DNA from: Acidobacteriaceae bacterium KBS 146
GTDB lineage: Bacteria > Acidobacteriota > Terriglobia > Terriglobales > Acidobacteriaceae
NCBI GenBank assembly: GCA_000688615.1
Contig: JHVA01000001.1
Coordinates: 2,604,001-2,668,000, forward strand
Direction of reading: 5' to 3'
DNA: 64,000 nt
The notes beneath the pieces are model-generated. The model searched no databases. It saw nothing but the letters and a program-made list of their open reading frames with translations, and was not told the DNA's origin. The position numbers were made by a program, and so were the translations under genes. This document shows, piece after piece, positions 53,249 to 61,476 of the stretch. How positions within the stretch are numbered: the first letter of the stretch is position 1; each line of letters starts with the position of its first letter.

Positions 53249-54892
53249 ATGCACCCTGTCTTGAACGCCTTGCACTACAAGCTCATCGTCTCCTGTCAGG
53301 CCGCCCCTGACGATCCCATGGAAGACACCGAGACCTTGCGTCGAGTCGCCCGGTCTGCCGTTATGGGCGGCGCCAGCGGGCTCCGCCTCAACAGCCCTGA
53401 GCACGTCCGCGCCGTTCGCCTCGATACTTCGCTGCCAATCATCGCGATTCAGAAGAGCTACGAAGGCGGTCAGCTTCGAATCACCCCCGACTTTGTCGCT
53501 GCAAAAGCACTCGCGAACGCAGGTGCAACCATCATCGCGCTGGACTGCACCGATCGTCTCCACCCTTATGGCGAGCCGTGGCGCGATATTGTTCGTCGCA
53601 TTCACGAAGAGCTGGGTCTGCTCGTCATGGCCGACATCGCTACTCTGCGAGAGGGCGTTCTCGCCGCGGAAGGCGGGGCCGACATCGTTGCCCCCACACT
53701 CCACGGCTACACCGACGAGACCAAAGGAACCTTCGGCTTTCATCCCGAGCTGGTCTCAGCGCTCGCACGTGAAACCGGCAAACCTGTCATCGCAGAAGGA
53801 AACGTCTCTACACCGGCACTGGCCCGTATCGCTCTCGAAGCCGGAGCATGGTGCGTCGTCGTCGGATCGGCCATCACACGCCCGGGAAGCATTACCGCCA
53901 CCTTCGTCGAGGCGATTCGATCACTCGACCCATCCTCCACATCATCGCATCGCCACGTCATCGGGATTGACATTGGAGGAACCTCGATCAAGTCTGCTGT
54001 CGTTGGCGTCGATGGAACCGTTCAGTTGCAGCACGACACTCCAACGACGGCAGCGCAGGGACGCGAGAGCATCGCTACCGCTCTGACGGCTGCACTCCAA
54101 CATACGCTCGCGGCAGCGGAAACAAATAACATTCCTCTACACGGGGTCGGTATCGCCAGCGCTGGCGCAATCGACTCAAAAAACGGCACGGTCTTCGCTG
54201 CGACCGACAACCTGCCCGGATGGGCAGGCTTCGATATCCGACAATACCTTCGCACGATCACCGATCTTCCTGTCTTTGTCGAAAACGACGCTCACGCAGC
54301 CGCGCTCGCAGAGCTTCGTTTCGGCGCCGGGCGCGGCTTTTCGAACCTGATTGCCCTCACCATCGGTACCGGCATCGGAGGCGGAGTGATCGTCGATGGC
54401 CATCTGCTCCGTGGAAGCCACGGCTTTGCCGGAACCATAGGTCATCAGACGATTCGCTTCGACGGTAAGCCTTGCAACTGTGGTCGTCGAGGCTGCCTGG
54501 AAGCCTACGTCTCGACTGCAGCCCTCATCGAAGAATACCGACTGCTCGATCCCACCCTTAGTACCGATCAGCCAGAGCCGGCTCTAGCGTTTGAGATCGC
54601 TCGGCGATCCATCGCTGGCGATCGCAATGCCGTTCAGGCTTATCGCCAACTGGCCGCCTATCTTGCCGAGGGTGTTGCCAACCTGAGCAATCTCTTCGAT
54701 CCGGAGATCATCGTCCTCTCCGGAGGTCTGATCGAAGGCCAATCGACTTTCCTTTCGGACGTGCAGCAGAACGCGCAATCTCTCCTGCACTTCGGCTCGA
54801 AGCGGCCACCGCGGCTCATCCCCGCTGCAGCCGGACGATATGCGGGCGTTCAAGGGGCAGCCGCTAGCGTCTTCGATCAAATCACAACTTAA
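53249..54892 (+). CDS. Bifunctional N-acetylmannosamine-6-phosphate 2-epimerase / ROK-family kinase (NanE-NanK fusion)
   Basis: A 547-residue fusion from the ATG at 53249; in-frame sequence upstream to 53087 overlaps the divergent permease gene and looks non-coding. Residues 1-228 are NanE: the barrel has Lys69 in PIIAIQKSYEG and Glu183 in IAEGNVSTP, the two catalytic residues. Residues about 235-547 are a ROK kinase: DIGGTSIKSA (241-250), VENDAHAAALAE, TIGTGIGGGVI and the zinc motif CNCGRRGCLEAY. Together they would phosphorylate ManNAc and epimerise ManNAc-6-P to GlcNAc-6-P. No sialate aldolase (nanA) is nearby, so the input may be ManNAc itself. A strong terminator follows. Confidence 0.9.
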   Translation: MHPVLNALHYKLIVSCQAAPDDPMEDTETLRRVARSAVMGGASGLRLNSPEHVRAVRLDTSLPIIAIQKSYEGGQLRITPDFVAAKALANAGATIIALDCTDRLHPYGEPWRDIVRRIHEELGLLVMADIATLREGVLAAEGGADIVAPTLHGYTDETKGTFGFHPELVSALARETGKPVIAEGNVSTPALARIALEAGAWCVVVGSAITRPGSITATFVEAIRSLDPSSTSSHRHVIGIDIGGTSIKSAVVGVDGTVQLQHDTPTTAAQGRESIATALTAALQHTLAAAETNNIPLHGVGIASAGAIDSKNGTVFAATDNLPGWAGFDIRQYLRTITDLPVFVENDAHAAALAELRFGAGRGFSNLIALTIGTGIGGGVIVDGHLLRGSHGFAGTIGHQTIRFDGKPCNCGRRGCLEAYVSTAALIEEYRLLDPTLSTDQPEPALAFEIARRSIAGDRNAVQAYRQLAAYLAEGVANLSNLFDPEIIVLSGGLIEGQSTFLSDVQQNAQSLLHFGSKRPPRLIPAAAGRYAGVQGAAASVFDQITT

Positions 54893-54895
54893 AAA

Positions 54896-54923
54896 GCCAG
54901 AGGATCCGTCGGGATCCTCTGGC
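54896..54923. terminator. Perfect 12-bp bidirectional terminator hairpin
   Basis: Arms GCCAGAGGATCC (54896-54907) and GGATCCTCTGGC (54912-54923) around loop GTCG, preceded by an A-tract and followed by CAACCGTTCTTT. It separates the convergent NanE-NanK and DUF4965 genes. Confidence 0.8.
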
Positions 54924-54933
54924 CAACCGTTCT

Positions 54934-57006
54934 TTACTTACTGATTCCTTCAGCCATCAGGGCCTTGATGAAGACTCCACCCACCACCGACCGCGCCTGG
55001 AAGCCTATCCTCTTTCCGCTGATCGTGTCGTACCAGTCCGTCGTCGGCACCCGAGAGGGCGTCTCATCCGCCCAGACCACTAGCCGATGAATCAGGTCCT
55101 GATACTGCTCCGGTGTGCTCGCCAGGCTCGCGGTCCACACCTGCCAATCCAGCTTCGTGATCGTCTTGCGATTGTCCAGCGGTAGACCATACTTCTCCAT
55201 ATGCTTGCTGTAGAAGGCCCACTCCGTCTGCATCACGCGCTTCGGGAACAGGTGCAGCCCCAGCAGGTCGTCCCAGACAAGGTTGTACTTCTGGCTCCAG
55301 GTGCCCGGCTGATCGAACGCCAGCTTATAGTGGTCGCCATCGAGCGCCATCTTCTCCCACTGCGCCGGCATCGGCTTCACAGCGGCAGCATACTTGTCCG
55401 CCAGCTTGGTATCGCCGACACCGCGCGCAATCTCGACAAACGCGCCGAGCGCCTCAATCGCCTTGAGTGACAGGTTGGTGTTGTGCGCGAGGTGACCGGC
55501 GAAGTCGTCCGTGCTGAGCTGGTTCTCAGGGTCCATTCCCTTCTTCTCGAGATAGTCAGCCCACTGCGTCAGCTGTGGCATAAAGCGCTTTGCGAAGTCC
55601 CAGTTCCCTTCGCTGCGCTCCATCGCGGCCACCATGATGATCAGGTTGCCGCTCTCCTCAACCGGCATCTGGTCTTCTTCGTTCTCTTCGCCGCCCCCGT
55701 AGACCTGCCCATTCGCCAGCGGATACGTCCCCAGGTCATGCGGAGCAAACGGAAAGCGCCATCTTGGAAGCGCCGCATATCGCATCAGAGGCTCCAACTG
55801 CGCTTCAAGTAACTTCGGATTGAAGAGTAGGAAGAAGGGAGAAGAAGGATAAGTCACATCCACCGTATCGATGCAGCCATTGCTGTCGTTTTCCTTGGAG
55901 AAGAACATGGGCGTGCCGTCGATGTCGGCCACAAGCTTGTGTGCCGCGATCGTCTGACGGAACAACAGAGAGGTCAGATATTTGTAATCCGCGCCTCCGG
56001 CCTTCTCCATCTTCGTCATGGTCTCTTCATCGAATTTGTTGCCTCTCTCCTCCAGCTGGCGATATTCCTTTTCTGCAGTGGCAAGCAGCGTGCCCTCGCT
56101 CATGCCGTTCCGTTGCCAATAAGGGCGAAGTTTACGCCCGAGATACTCGATCGCATAGCCCTCTGTGTAGGCCAGCTCGACATGGCGCTCCACTGCCTTT
56201 GTCCCGACCATACCGAGTGGAAGCTTTGCAGATAAGTGGGCAGCTCCCGGCCTTCGTCCCGCAGGAAGCGGCATCGAAGAATCGTCCGCATCAGGAAGGT
56301 TCCCCGAGGCTACAAACGCGGGGATTCCGTCCTTTGCCATGGAGATGGCCGCCATAGCATCATCCGGAATACCGAGATGGAAATATCCCCAATCAATACG
56401 CACTCTATCGCCAGACTGGTGCAAGGCCTGCTGGTCACGCGTACCGACGTTGAGCAGCGTCAGCCCCGAGGCCCGCGTTCGAGACCATGTCACCGGCTGA
56501 GCTGGCTGATCCACCGCAATCAAAGGGTCTACATCGAACATCAGGTCCGCCTGATGTTGTTTTCCGTCAATCGATCGCACGCTCCAGCTCAGATAGGTCA
56601 CCGGCCTGGACATGACATCCAGATCCTTCGGCAAAAGCGGGCTGAAGAAACTCACAGCCAGCTCAAGCCCCGCTGCCCTGAAGTGGTAGCGCGAGTGTAG
56701 CGGAGTCAGCTCGAACGAAGTCTGCTCCATAGCGTCGATTGCGGGCATGCCAAAGTAACCGCGCGGCGTCGTTCCCATCCAGCGATACGTCTTTCCGTCG
56801 ATCCGAATCAAACCAAGCATCGGTTGTGCGGCTTCAGTCCAATGCTTCACCTGGACATCCGTCAGCTTGTCTCCCATCGACCACAGGCTGAAAAACGGAT
56901 CGTGGGTGACAAGCGGTACAGCTGGTGGACGATGTTGTTGTCCAACTGCTGATGCACACAACATCGCCGCAAACGCCGCACAGGCTGCTGCTAATCTCAT
57001 TCGCAT
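54934..57006 (-). CDS. DUF4965/DUF1793 (glutaminase A-type) secreted protein
   Basis: A 690-residue protein with a signal peptide (MRMRLAAACAAFAAMLCASAVG). AGGA lies upstream of the GTG/ATG start pair. It carries the DUF5127-DUF4965-DUF1793 arrangement: PPAVPLVTHDPFFSLWS, HLGIPDDAMAAIS, then FFSKENDSNGCIDTVDVTYPSSP, ESGNLIIMVAAME and TKLDWQVWTASLA. The founding member is a fungal secreted glutaminase, but most bacterial relatives sit in glycan-utilisation loci and have an (alpha/alpha)6 barrel, so glycoside hydrolase activity is equally possible. The sulfatase gene lies just upstream on the same strand. Confidence 0.85.
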   Translation of the reverse strand: MRMRLAAACAAFAAMLCASAVGQQHRPPAVPLVTHDPFFSLWSMGDKLTDVQVKHWTEAAQPMLGLIRIDGKTYRWMGTTPRGYFGMPAIDAMEQTSFELTPLHSRYHFRAAGLELAVSFFSPLLPKDLDVMSRPVTYLSWSVRSIDGKQHQADLMFDVDPLIAVDQPAQPVTWSRTRASGLTLLNVGTRDQQALHQSGDRVRIDWGYFHLGIPDDAMAAISMAKDGIPAFVASGNLPDADDSSMPLPAGRRPGAAHLSAKLPLGMVGTKAVERHVELAYTEGYAIEYLGRKLRPYWQRNGMSEGTLLATAEKEYRQLEERGNKFDEETMTKMEKAGGADYKYLTSLLFRQTIAAHKLVADIDGTPMFFSKENDSNGCIDTVDVTYPSSPFFLLFNPKLLEAQLEPLMRYAALPRWRFPFAPHDLGTYPLANGQVYGGGEENEEDQMPVEESGNLIIMVAAMERSEGNWDFAKRFMPQLTQWADYLEKKGMDPENQLSTDDFAGHLAHNTNLSLKAIEALGAFVEIARGVGDTKLADKYAAAVKPMPAQWEKMALDGDHYKLAFDQPGTWSQKYNLVWDDLLGLHLFPKRVMQTEWAFYSKHMEKYGLPLDNRKTITKLDWQVWTASLASTPEQYQDLIHRLVVWADETPSRVPTTDWYDTISGKRIGFQARSVVGGVFIKALMAEGISK

Positions 57007-57039
57007 CACTTCAGGTTCCTCGGTAAAGATAAGGTTGGG

Positions 57040-58608
57040 CTACCAGGCAGTATGCCGCACTGGCAGTGGATCAGTCGTTTCAATCATGCGCCCCACAAGG
57101 GTATGCATCATCATCTCCTGGGCGTCCCGCGCGTGCGGATCGCCCCACAGGTTATTGAACTCGCCCGGATCTTTCTCCAGATCATACAGCTCACCCGTTC
57201 TCGGTTTATCGCAGTAGTTCAGCTTCCACTTCTTCGTCCGAACGCTCGTCAGCATGGGAGGAATCTCATACGTCGCATTCGCGTCGAAGTACTCCATGTA
57301 TACGGAATCGCGATGCTCTGTCGTCTGCCCCGTCAGGAGCGGCATCAGCGAGCGCCCCTGCACTCCCGCTGAAACCGGGATCCCCGCAGCCTCCAGCAAA
57401 GTCGGAGCCAGGTCCACCAGCTCTACCAGCGCATCCACCTTCCGCCCTTGCTTGAATCTTCCCGGCCACCGAATCATCAGCGGCACACGCGAAAGGCAGT
57501 CATAGAAATACGGCCCTTTCAGATACATGCCATGGTCGCCCAGCATCTCGCCATGGTCGCTCATAAAGATCACGATGGTGTTGTCTGCCTGCCCGCTCTC
57601 CTCAAGCGCCTGCATCATCCGGCCCATCTCGGTATCGACCTGCTCGATCATCGCGTAGTACGCCGCAATCACCTCCTGGTGAACCTCAGGTGACGTCTTC
57701 GCAAACGAGATGTCTTTTCCTCCGTACGCTCCGTTGTGGTCGACCGTCTGGAAGACAGGCTTGTTCTTCAGCTCCCCCTCGCGGTAGGCAGGCTTCGGCA
57801 TCTTCGCCGGGGCATAGTGGCTCAGATACTCCGCCGTCGGATAGAACGGATGGTGCGGCTGGAAGATATTCACCGACATCAGCCACGGATTGAACTCCTT
57901 CTGCTGGCGCATAAACTGGATCGCCATATCCGCACACCACGCCGTCTGCGAGTACTTCGGATCGATCGGCATTCCCCACACCGGCCCTCGCGGAGCCTTC
58001 GGAATCTTCACGCCCTGCCGGTCCAGCCACACATACCACTCATTCTTCAGCGGCCAGTTGTCGCTGATGTCGTGGCTCCACTTGAAGACCTCATACCCAT
58101 CGTCGATGCGCTCTTCCACCCGCCCACCCAGGCAGGGCGAAAGATGCAGCTTGCCAGCCAGCCCGCACGTGTACTCATAGTCGGCCAGCGTTCGAGTCAC
58201 CAGCCGCTCTGTAGGCCGGATCCTCTGCCCGTTCGCCCGCAGGCCCGTCACATGCGGATAGCGCCCCGTCAGAAAGCTCGCTCGCGACGGAGAGCAGATC
58301 GGCGTCTGGACAAACGCATTCGTAAACGTCACCGACTCGGCCATGAACTTCTCAAGGTTGGGTGTCTTGATGACGGAGTTACTCAACCCTGAGATCGTGT
58401 CGAACCTCTGCTGGTCCGTGCAGACCCAAAGAATGTTGGGCATGCGCTCGCCGTTCGTCTTGCGCGGGGCAGCCGGAAAACTCTCGTGCGGAGCCGGCTT
58501 GTCCCCTCCTGCCCTGCTCTCGACCTCCTGCGCCATCGCGCTTCCGGTTGAAATGGCTCCCGCAGACAGCAGCGCTCCCTTAATCACATCCCGGCGATTC
58601 ATCCCCAT
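57040..58608 (-). CDS. Type I sulfatase (arylsulfatase superfamily), Tat-exported
   Basis: A 522-residue sulfatase from the ATG at 58608 (AAGGG five bases upstream); the open frame extends further but without support. Tat signal: MNRRDVIKGALLSAGA. The formylglycine motif is CSPSR followed by ASFLTGR (Cys105), so it needs a maturation enzyme. Metal-binding blocks: NILWVCTDQQRFDT near the start and IVIFMSDHGEMLGDHGM with the DHG pair. The C-terminal half has ELYDLEKDPGEFNNL. It would remove sulfate esters from a glycan, working with the adjacent DUF4965 protein. No maturase gene is in the window. Confidence 0.93.
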   Translation of the reverse strand: MGMNRRDVIKGALLSAGAISTGSAMAQEVESRAGGDKPAPHESFPAAPRKTNGERMPNILWVCTDQQRFDTISGLSNSVIKTPNLEKFMAESVTFTNAFVQTPICSPSRASFLTGRYPHVTGLRANGQRIRPTERLVTRTLADYEYTCGLAGKLHLSPCLGGRVEERIDDGYEVFKWSHDISDNWPLKNEWYVWLDRQGVKIPKAPRGPVWGMPIDPKYSQTAWCADMAIQFMRQQKEFNPWLMSVNIFQPHHPFYPTAEYLSHYAPAKMPKPAYREGELKNKPVFQTVDHNGAYGGKDISFAKTSPEVHQEVIAAYYAMIEQVDTEMGRMMQALEESGQADNTIVIFMSDHGEMLGDHGMYLKGPYFYDCLSRVPLMIRWPGRFKQGRKVDALVELVDLAPTLLEAAGIPVSAGVQGRSLMPLLTGQTTEHRDSVYMEYFDANATYEIPPMLTSVRTKKWKLNYCDKPRTGELYDLEKDPGEFNNLWGDPHARDAQEMMMHTLVGRMIETTDPLPVRHTAW

Positions 58609-58838
58609 CGTTTCCCTTCTTGCTCCGGACCTCTGCACTGCCCGCGGCGAAACAAAAGCAGCTTGCTGGTTCGCCCAAAGACGCACTCAGTCCTCGCCAC
58701 AGTCCAAACCGCAGCGTAAAGCGGTCATGTTGAAGCAATTCCATCCAGTGCAGACGTCGAAGCGAACCCCACGATGCTAAGCAATCGCCTTAAGAGTGGT
58801 CAAACGCCAAACGTGCATGCTCCACGGCAACGCAAACC

Positions 58839-59534
58839 TCAACCAACGCTTTCGCTCAGCCGCTCCAGCTCGCGAACCCTGTCACGACGCCTTCTCAGCA
58901 CATAGCCTGCGACTTGAAGAACAAGCGTAGCGGCGATACACAACCACACCGTCGTCACAAAGCCCACTTTCTGCTTCTCCATCGTCTGATATCCAACCGA
59001 ATGGGCTGCGGAAAGTGCAAAGCAGGCGTAGTTCATTCGCTGAAGTTGTTTCCATCCCGGCGTACCCAGCCGCCTCAACGACCAGTCGTTCGAAGTCACA
59101 AGCAGCACAAGCAGAATCAGGACACCGATCAGCCCCGTAAAGTTATTGAAGCCGAAGAGATCGTGCCGCAGCCCATGCGGTCCCTTCGCATGGCTGTCGT
59201 ACAGATAGTAGAGCCAGGGCCTTCCCCGCAGATGGACATTCTGTCCCACCGCGACATGGATCACCGTCACGATCCCTGCCCATATCCCCACATCACGACG
59301 CCAGTCACTCGACACCGGCATCCGTCGCCCCGCGATCAGGTTCCACGGCCCGATCAGCAACGTCAAAGCCAGCAGCAACAGGGCAGGATACGCGGTTGCG
59401 AAGCTGGCCTTGGACAGAACATCTTTATAGGGCCTCGTAACGTACAGCGTCGCAACAGCTGCTGCGGATACAAGAAAAATAGGAAGATGATGGCCAAAGG
59501 CGCGTTTGTGTGTCCTTCGTGTCCAGGAATTCAT
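58839..59534 (-). CDS. Ferric-reductase-like transmembrane protein (MsrQ-like)
   Basis: A 231-residue polytopic protein with six hydrophobic helices. Candidate heme-ligating histidines are in WAGIVTVIHVAVGQNVH and CFALSAAHSVGYQ. The order of helices, with WSLRRLGTPGWKQLQRMNY before the fifth helix, matches the ferric reductase-like transmembrane domain (PF01794) that includes the MsrQ heme b subunit of the periplasmic methionine sulfoxide reductase. msrP is not adjacent. It is followed on the same strand by nothing obviously related. Confidence 0.78.
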   Translation of the reverse strand: MNSWTRRTHKRAFGHHLPIFLVSAAAVATLYVTRPYKDVLSKASFATAYPALLLLALTLLIGPWNLIAGRRMPVSSDWRRDVGIWAGIVTVIHVAVGQNVHLRGRPWLYYLYDSHAKGPHGLRHDLFGFNNFTGLIGVLILLVLLVTSNDWSLRRLGTPGWKQLQRMNYACFALSAAHSVGYQTMEKQKVGFVTTVWLCIAATLVLQVAGYVLRRRRDRVRELERLSESVG

Positions 59535-59585
59535 TGCAGCCCTGTCTCCGCCTCTGGTGCTCTTCCTGGATACACCAGTCCTGTG

Positions 59586-60074
59586 TCACTGATACTGCAG
59601 CTCATGGGGTGCTGGATACGTCAAAGTGCCGTCCTTCTTCTCGTACCACATAAACAATTTGTGATCGCCATTCACCCGTACCGCCACAATAATTCCCGTG
59701 CCGAATGTGCCCGTTCCATCCGTTTTCGAGATGTCCACATGGTGCGATTGAATCGGCCCTACCGGACTTTCCGTCGTCCAGTCTTCGGTAAATCGCTTGA
59801 GGTTGTAGTCGTACTTCTGCGGATGCTGCTGCCAGTCAGGATCGCTCATCCACAGGGCATAAGCCTTGTTGTAGTCCTTCGTCTCCAGGGCCTGGAAAAA
59901 TTTGTCGACCTTATGCTCTGCCGGAAGATTGGTGTAGAACCAGCCGTGGCCCAGGAGATACCCCAGCACCCCAATCGCTGCGGCCAGCAATACCAGCGCA
60001 ATCCCACCGTAGATCAGCACAGCCTTCTTTCGCTCGCGGCCCGCATCGAACTTCGGCGCATTCAGCAGAGTCAT
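59586..60074 (-). CDS. Single-pass membrane-anchored protein, unknown
   Basis: A 162-residue protein: short basic cytoplasmic end (RERKK), one transmembrane helix near residues 17-42 (AVLIYGGIALVLLAAAIGVLG), then a periplasmic domain of about 115 residues. The domain begins AEHKVDKFFQALETKDYNKAYALWMSDPDW, a pattern seen in NTF2-like/DUF4878 lipoproteins that combine helical and beta elements, and ends ...WYEKKDGTLTYPAPHELQYQ. Function not known. It lies 51 bases upstream of the ferric-reductase-like gene in the same direction, so they may be co-transcribed. Confidence 0.8.
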   Translation of the reverse strand: MTLLNAPKFDAGRERKKAVLIYGGIALVLLAAAIGVLGYLLGHGWFYTNLPAEHKVDKFFQALETKDYNKAYALWMSDPDWQQHPQKYDYNLKRFTEDWTTESPVGPIQSHHVDISKTDGTGTFGTGIIVAVRVNGDHKLFMWYEKKDGTLTYPAPHELQYQ

Positions 60075-60151
60075 CTGTCCCCCTTACTTCTTCACTCGCC
60101 TATATTAGACGGTCGCGCGGTGTCGAAATGTTTCCGCCTCCCGGAATTCAC

Positions 60152-61369
60152 TCAGGCTACGGTGCGTACGTAGGCGAACCGCTCCTTGAGGCGCAGGATG
60201 GGCTGCTCGAAGAAGCGATAGGAGGTGGCGGCAGCCGCGATAGTGACCAGCAAAATCGTGGGTTCTACCAGCAGCAGGAAAGAGACAGGAACGCCTGCCC
60301 GTTGCAGTCGCTTGTACGCCAGAATCCCGAAGTTGATGGCAAAAAAGTGGAAGACATACAAGCCATAGGAGATTCGTCCGAGGTAAACGAGAGCCTGGGG
60401 AGGGCGGATGGAAGCGTTCAGAAAAGCAAGGAAGATGGCGACGGTCCCGAGGAGCAGGCCAAGGTAGCCAGCGCATAAATGCAGCCCGGGTATCCCCGGC
60501 TGCGACGGGTGGAGGGTGAGATCGACGAGGAAGATCAGGGCTGGCCCGCCAAACAGCAGAGAAAGGCGGGCGAGCGGGGAGATAACCCAGCGTCGTTTGT
60601 ACAACAGGATGGCAACGAGGGTTCCGGCTGCGAAGAACTGGAACTGCACAAAGCTGTTAATCCACGGAAGGTCAATCGGAGAAGTATCGTGCGTCGAGGC
60701 GAGAGGCACCGCCGGATGATGCGCCAGCGCTGCGAGCGTAATGTAGGCCACTGCGATCGCGACAAGAGCGAGATTTCTGAGGCCCACGATGCCAAAAGAT
60801 CGCATGACCGACGGGATGACGAGGTAAAACTGCTCTTCAATCGAAAGACTCCACAGCGGACCGATCAGGCCGAGGAGCCAGCCGTGGCGGGCGATGAAGA
60901 AGTTGGCTGCAAGCAGGAAGAGATACGGTATAGCCCGCGGCGAAAGCGGAATATGGGGAAACAGAGGTTTGCAGCAGAACGCAAGACTGATGACGAGAAA
61001 GTAAAGCGGCCAGATGCGAAGGATACGCCGCACGAAGAAGGCGGCAACGTGAATCTTGCCGGTAGTCTCACGCTCCCGAAGCAGAAGGCCGGTGATGAGA
61101 TAGGCGCTGAGCACAAAGAAAAGCAGCAGCCCAACGCGACCCATGCCAAGCAGCGTGGCAAAGACACGATTATCAGGATAGTGCGGATAATGAGAAACAA
61201 AAACCAGCAGGAAGGCGGTGAAGCGAAGGACGTCGAGTTCGGGGCGGTAGAAGCGCGGTCCCTTGCGAGGTGAAGAGACCGCTGCAACTGAGACGTCCGT
61301 TTCGTTGAAAGGCGCAGAGGAAGCCTGGTCACGGCCTGACGTCTCCTGGAGCGGCGGATTTGTCGACAT
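60152..61369 (-). CDS. Acyltransferase 3 family membrane protein (OafA/YrhL-like)
   Basis: A 405-residue polytopic protein with about ten helices. The family signature is RFTAFLLVFVSH, an R-X10-H pattern at the end of the first helix, preceded by FYRPELDVL. Further family blocks: LLFFVLSAYLITGLLL and LWSLSIEEQFYLVIPS. Such enzymes O-acetylate or O-acylate surface glycans, using cytoplasmic acyl donors. The N-terminus has about 35 extra polar residues (MSTNPPLQETSGR...). It could modify the polysaccharide made by the locus earlier in the window. Confidence 0.9.
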   Translation of the reverse strand: MSTNPPLQETSGRDQASSAPFNETDVSVAAVSSPRKGPRFYRPELDVLRFTAFLLVFVSHYPHYPDNRVFATLLGMGRVGLLLFFVLSAYLITGLLLRERETTGKIHVAAFFVRRILRIWPLYFLVISLAFCCKPLFPHIPLSPRAIPYLFLLAANFFIARHGWLLGLIGPLWSLSIEEQFYLVIPSVMRSFGIVGLRNLALVAIAVAYITLAALAHHPAVPLASTHDTSPIDLPWINSFVQFQFFAAGTLVAILLYKRRWVISPLARLSLLFGGPALIFLVDLTLHPSQPGIPGLHLCAGYLGLLLGTVAIFLAFLNASIRPPQALVYLGRISYGLYVFHFFAINFGILAYKRLQRAGVPVSFLLLVEPTILLVTIAAAATSYRFFEQPILRLKERFAYVRTVA

Positions 61370-61476
61370 GCTCTGCGACCTGCCGGGATGTAGTCTTACT
61401 GCGCTGTGTATCGATTTTCAATGCGAGCCCGCGCGGAGTTTGTGTGGCGACGCCGACCGCACCGCATCGGGTCAGA

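Noticed and set aside
58914..60173. A 419-codon open frame on the plus strand
   Set aside because: It lies antisense to two convincing minus-strand genes, is Arg/His/Pro-rich and has no recognisable domain; an artefact of GC-rich codon bias.
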